NCBI GenBank assembly: GCA_035283845.1
Contig: DATESZ010000070.1
Coordinates: 1 to 24,881 of the forward strand
From: DATESZ01 sp035283845
GTDB lineage: Bacteria > Desulfobacterota > Syntrophia > Syntrophales > JACQWR01
DNA length: 24,881 nt
Direction: 5' to 3'
This document shows positions 23,555-24,881 of this stretch, one piece after another. The notes beneath the pieces were generated by a model, which saw only the letters and a program-made list of their open reading frames with translations, did no database searches and was not told the origin of the DNA. The position numbers and the translations under genes are program-made. Within the stretch, counting starts at the first letter, position 1. The number at the start of each line of letters is the position of its first letter.

Positions 23555-24586
23555 CTACTTGCGGCCCACAATAACTGCTTCATTGCCATTTACAAAAAAA
23601 TATACATTTGTCTTCATCCCAACACGGTGAAATTCTGCCTCCACCTCCTCTGGCCGCAGGAAATGATTCCCCTGAACATGCTCGCCAAGATTCTGAAATG
23701 CCATCCCGCGCCTGCTCGGGTCGCGCAAATCAGAACTGTTCTTTGGCCAGTTCGGCTCCCAGATAACAGCAGAGCCTCCATCCTTTAGATGTTCCTTTAA
23801 TAAACGAAAAATATTTTCCTTATCATCCCATACATGATGCAAGGCGCGGTTCATGGCAATTAAATCAACTGGCTCATTAACTGTAAATTTATGTATATCA
23901 CCCTTCATAAATTTCAGCCGGTTGTCAAGCCCATCCTTCTTTGCAATCCTTGCGGCATGGTTTATGTTCTCCTCAAACCCGTCAAGGCCAATGCCGCGCA
24001 GGTGAGGGAAGCGAATCGCCATCTTTCTTAGATACCAGCCGTTGCCGCAGCCGAGGTCAACAGCAAGGCCGCCTTTTTTATCTGTCTCATTGTAAACAGG
24101 CACATTTGGCAATATTTGCTGTTCAAACACACCTGCGAACATTGCCTCAAGCATTGGGCCAAAGAGATGAAGAATGCTTTCACGCTCTGCAAGCACCTTT
24201 TCCCCGGGACGCTCGCCGCTTTTAATCAATGTTGCCGCCCTCTCTGCCATATGTGCAGAAAGCACTGACTGAACTGCAAATGGCATTAGCGTGCCCTGTG
24301 TTTCTGGGACAAAGGCTTCGCCAAGCTCTGTTAATTGGAATTTTCCATCAGCCTCATCAAGCAAACCAAAGGCAAATGCAGCATCGCACCAGCGGTTTAA
24401 GTATCCGCTGTCCAAACCAGTCTTTGCTGAAAGCTCATCTGGCGTCGTCTTTTTCATTTCAACCAATGTGGAAAAAATTGGATTGGCTATGCCGATATAT
24501 GCTACATAAAGCGCCATCGCCCCCTGCATCTGCGCCATAACCTGACTGCGAAGCTCCTGTGAAATGCCCATTGATATTTTCTCCAT
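23555..24586 (-). CDS. SAM-dependent methyltransferase with N-terminal winged-helix-like domain
   Basis: 343 residues. Residues about 15-110 resemble the dimerisation/winged-helix part of small-molecule O-methyltransferases (TTPDELSAKTGLDSGYLNRW, LTELGEAFVPE). The catalytic Rossmann domain has motif I AVDLGCGNGWYLRKM (175-189), GIGLDGFEENINHA, the MKGDIHKF acidic site and ALHHVWDDKENIFRLLKEHL with KDGGSAVIWEPNWP. GAGGT lies six bases before the ATG at 24586. It is transcribed from its own copy of the promoter repeat that also precedes the UbiD gene, so both are likely expressed together. The methyl acceptor is unknown. Confidence 0.9.
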   Translation of the reverse strand: MEKISMGISQELRSQVMAQMQGAMALYVAYIGIANPIFSTLVEMKKTTPDELSAKTGLDSGYLNRWCDAAFAFGLLDEADGKFQLTELGEAFVPETQGTLMPFAVQSVLSAHMAERAATLIKSGERPGEKVLAERESILHLFGPMLEAMFAGVFEQQILPNVPVYNETDKKGGLAVDLGCGNGWYLRKMAIRFPHLRGIGLDGFEENINHAARIAKKDGLDNRLKFMKGDIHKFTVNEPVDLIAMNRALHHVWDDKENIFRLLKEHLKDGGSAVIWEPNWPKNSSDLRDPSRRGMAFQNLGEHVQGNHFLRPEEVEAEFHRVGMKTNVYFFVNGNEAVIVGRK

Positions 24587-24656
24587 CTAATACCTCAACC
24601 CTTCTCTTTTCAAGTATGCTAAAGGATAACACTGCTGATTCTACCTTGAGATAATC

Positions 24657-24735
24657 ATTGATAAGGTATTGCTTTTCGGTGGTTGGAGTATAAGACATGG
24701 CAATCTTGTATGTCAATGGGAAAAAGGCGGTAAAA
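24657..24735 (-). promoter_or_regulatory. Promoter repeat copy B (upstream of the methyltransferase gene)
   Basis: The partner of 23333-23411. Minus strand: TTGACA (24711-24716), 18-base spacer, TATACT (24687-24692). The predicted leader to the methyltransferase ATG is about 95 bases. Its upstream end abuts direct repeat copy 3. Confidence 0.7.
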
Positions 24736-24793
24736 GAGGAAACCCGGCTTCACCGGCCGGTAGTTTTTCCCATCTTTTCCATTTCTTCCGCCC
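24732..24793. repeat. Direct repeat copy 3 (hydratase 3' end plus intact ligase 3' end)
   Basis: 62 bp matching 15028-15089 with three mismatches; the first 36 bp match 21848-21883 with one. On the plus strand only the last few hydratase codons survive (KRKPGFTGR, stop); on the minus strand it is the genuine end of the partial ligase gene. Confidence 0.8.
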
Positions 24794-24881
24794 GCAGTTG
24801 CTTCCGCAGTAGCTTACCGACGTTTGTCTTCGGCAAGTCTGCGCGGAATTCTATCTCTGTGGGCAGCTTGTATTTGGCCAG
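24750..24881 (-). CDS. C-terminal end of an AMP-forming acyl-CoA ligase, partial
   Basis: Enters from the right edge; 43 codons are visible, reading LAKYKLPTEIEFRADLPKTN, then VGKLLRKQLRAEEMEKMGKT and TGR before TGA at 24750. This is the usual A10 motif of the family (LPKTxxGKLLR) with the catalytic Lys, which the ligase at 11457 lacks. It shows that a normal, separate ligase gene lies to the right. Its final 43 bases are duplicated at 15046-15089. Confidence 0.88.
   Translation of the reverse strand: MAKYKLPTEIEFRADLPKTNVGKLLRKQLRAEEMEKMGKTTGR

Noticed and set aside
15015..24793. Insertion sequence or composite transposon
   Set aside because: No transposase, no terminal inverted repeats; the flanking repeats are direct and derive from coding gene ends.

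Overview
The window reads like a chromosomal segment of an anaerobic Gram-negative bacterium, most likely a deltaproteobacterium (Desulfobacterota, Syntrophus/Smithella-like). This is an inference from the gene set: the alternative siroheme-type heme enzyme AhbD beside hemB, several NtrC-type sigma-54 activators, signal-peptide and lipobox proteins, outer-membrane barrels, and an acyl-CoA ligase / thiolase / enoyl-CoA hydratase cluster. No tRNA, rRNA, CRISPR array, transposase or integrase was seen.

Layout. (1) 2-4765, plus strand: a surface-glycan cluster with a 5'-truncated NeuB-type sialic/nonulosonic acid synthase fused to a cupin, a family 2 glycosyltransferase, a CMP-acylneuraminate synthetase, a second glycosyltransferase, and a translationally overlapping flavin reductase. 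(2) 5140-6320: a FadL/OmpP1-like outer-membrane protein broken by a one-base frameshift at a run of seven A. (3) 6321-6866: tandem repeats of about 95 bp with a palindromic head. (4) 6867-10318: hemB, ahbD and an orphan sigma-54 response regulator, tightly packed. (5) 10431-11189, minus: SagB-like nitroreductase. (6) 11457-15059: acyl-CoA ligase, thiolase, enoyl-CoA hydratase. (7) 15440-21822: a two-component system (histidine kinase plus NtrC-type regulator) bracketed by two exported-protein operons. (8) 21890-24586, minus: a UbiD-family decarboxylase and a SAM methyltransferase. (9) 24750-24881, minus: the C-terminal end of a second acyl-CoA ligase.

The most interesting part is region 7. 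The operons on both sides of the kinase/regulator pair start with the same regulatory cassette of about 158 bp, alignable without gaps. Each has a TGCA-type palindrome centred 82.5 bp upstream of a TGGCATGA element, and that element begins exactly 60 bp before an ATG behind an AGGAGG-type ribosome site. This is the layout of an enhancer plus a sigma-54 promoter, and suggests that the regulator encoded between them drives both operons. The targets are a tiny lipoprotein, a 528-residue Met/Ala-rich secreted protein, an OB-fold-like secreted protein with a Met/Arg tail, and an outer-membrane barrel with a Met/His loop. Together they look like an uncharacterised envelope-response system.

Regions 7 and 8 also look inserted. 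The 3' end of the enoyl-CoA hydratase gene occurs three times (15015, 21835, 24732), and the first and third copies also carry the 3' end of a convergent acyl-CoA ligase. These att-like direct repeats frame the two-component block and the AT-rich UbiD/methyltransferase block, as if both had been placed into an ancestral hydratase/ligase junction. Inside region 8 a 79-bp element holding a near-consensus sigma-70 promoter is duplicated, once upstream of each gene.
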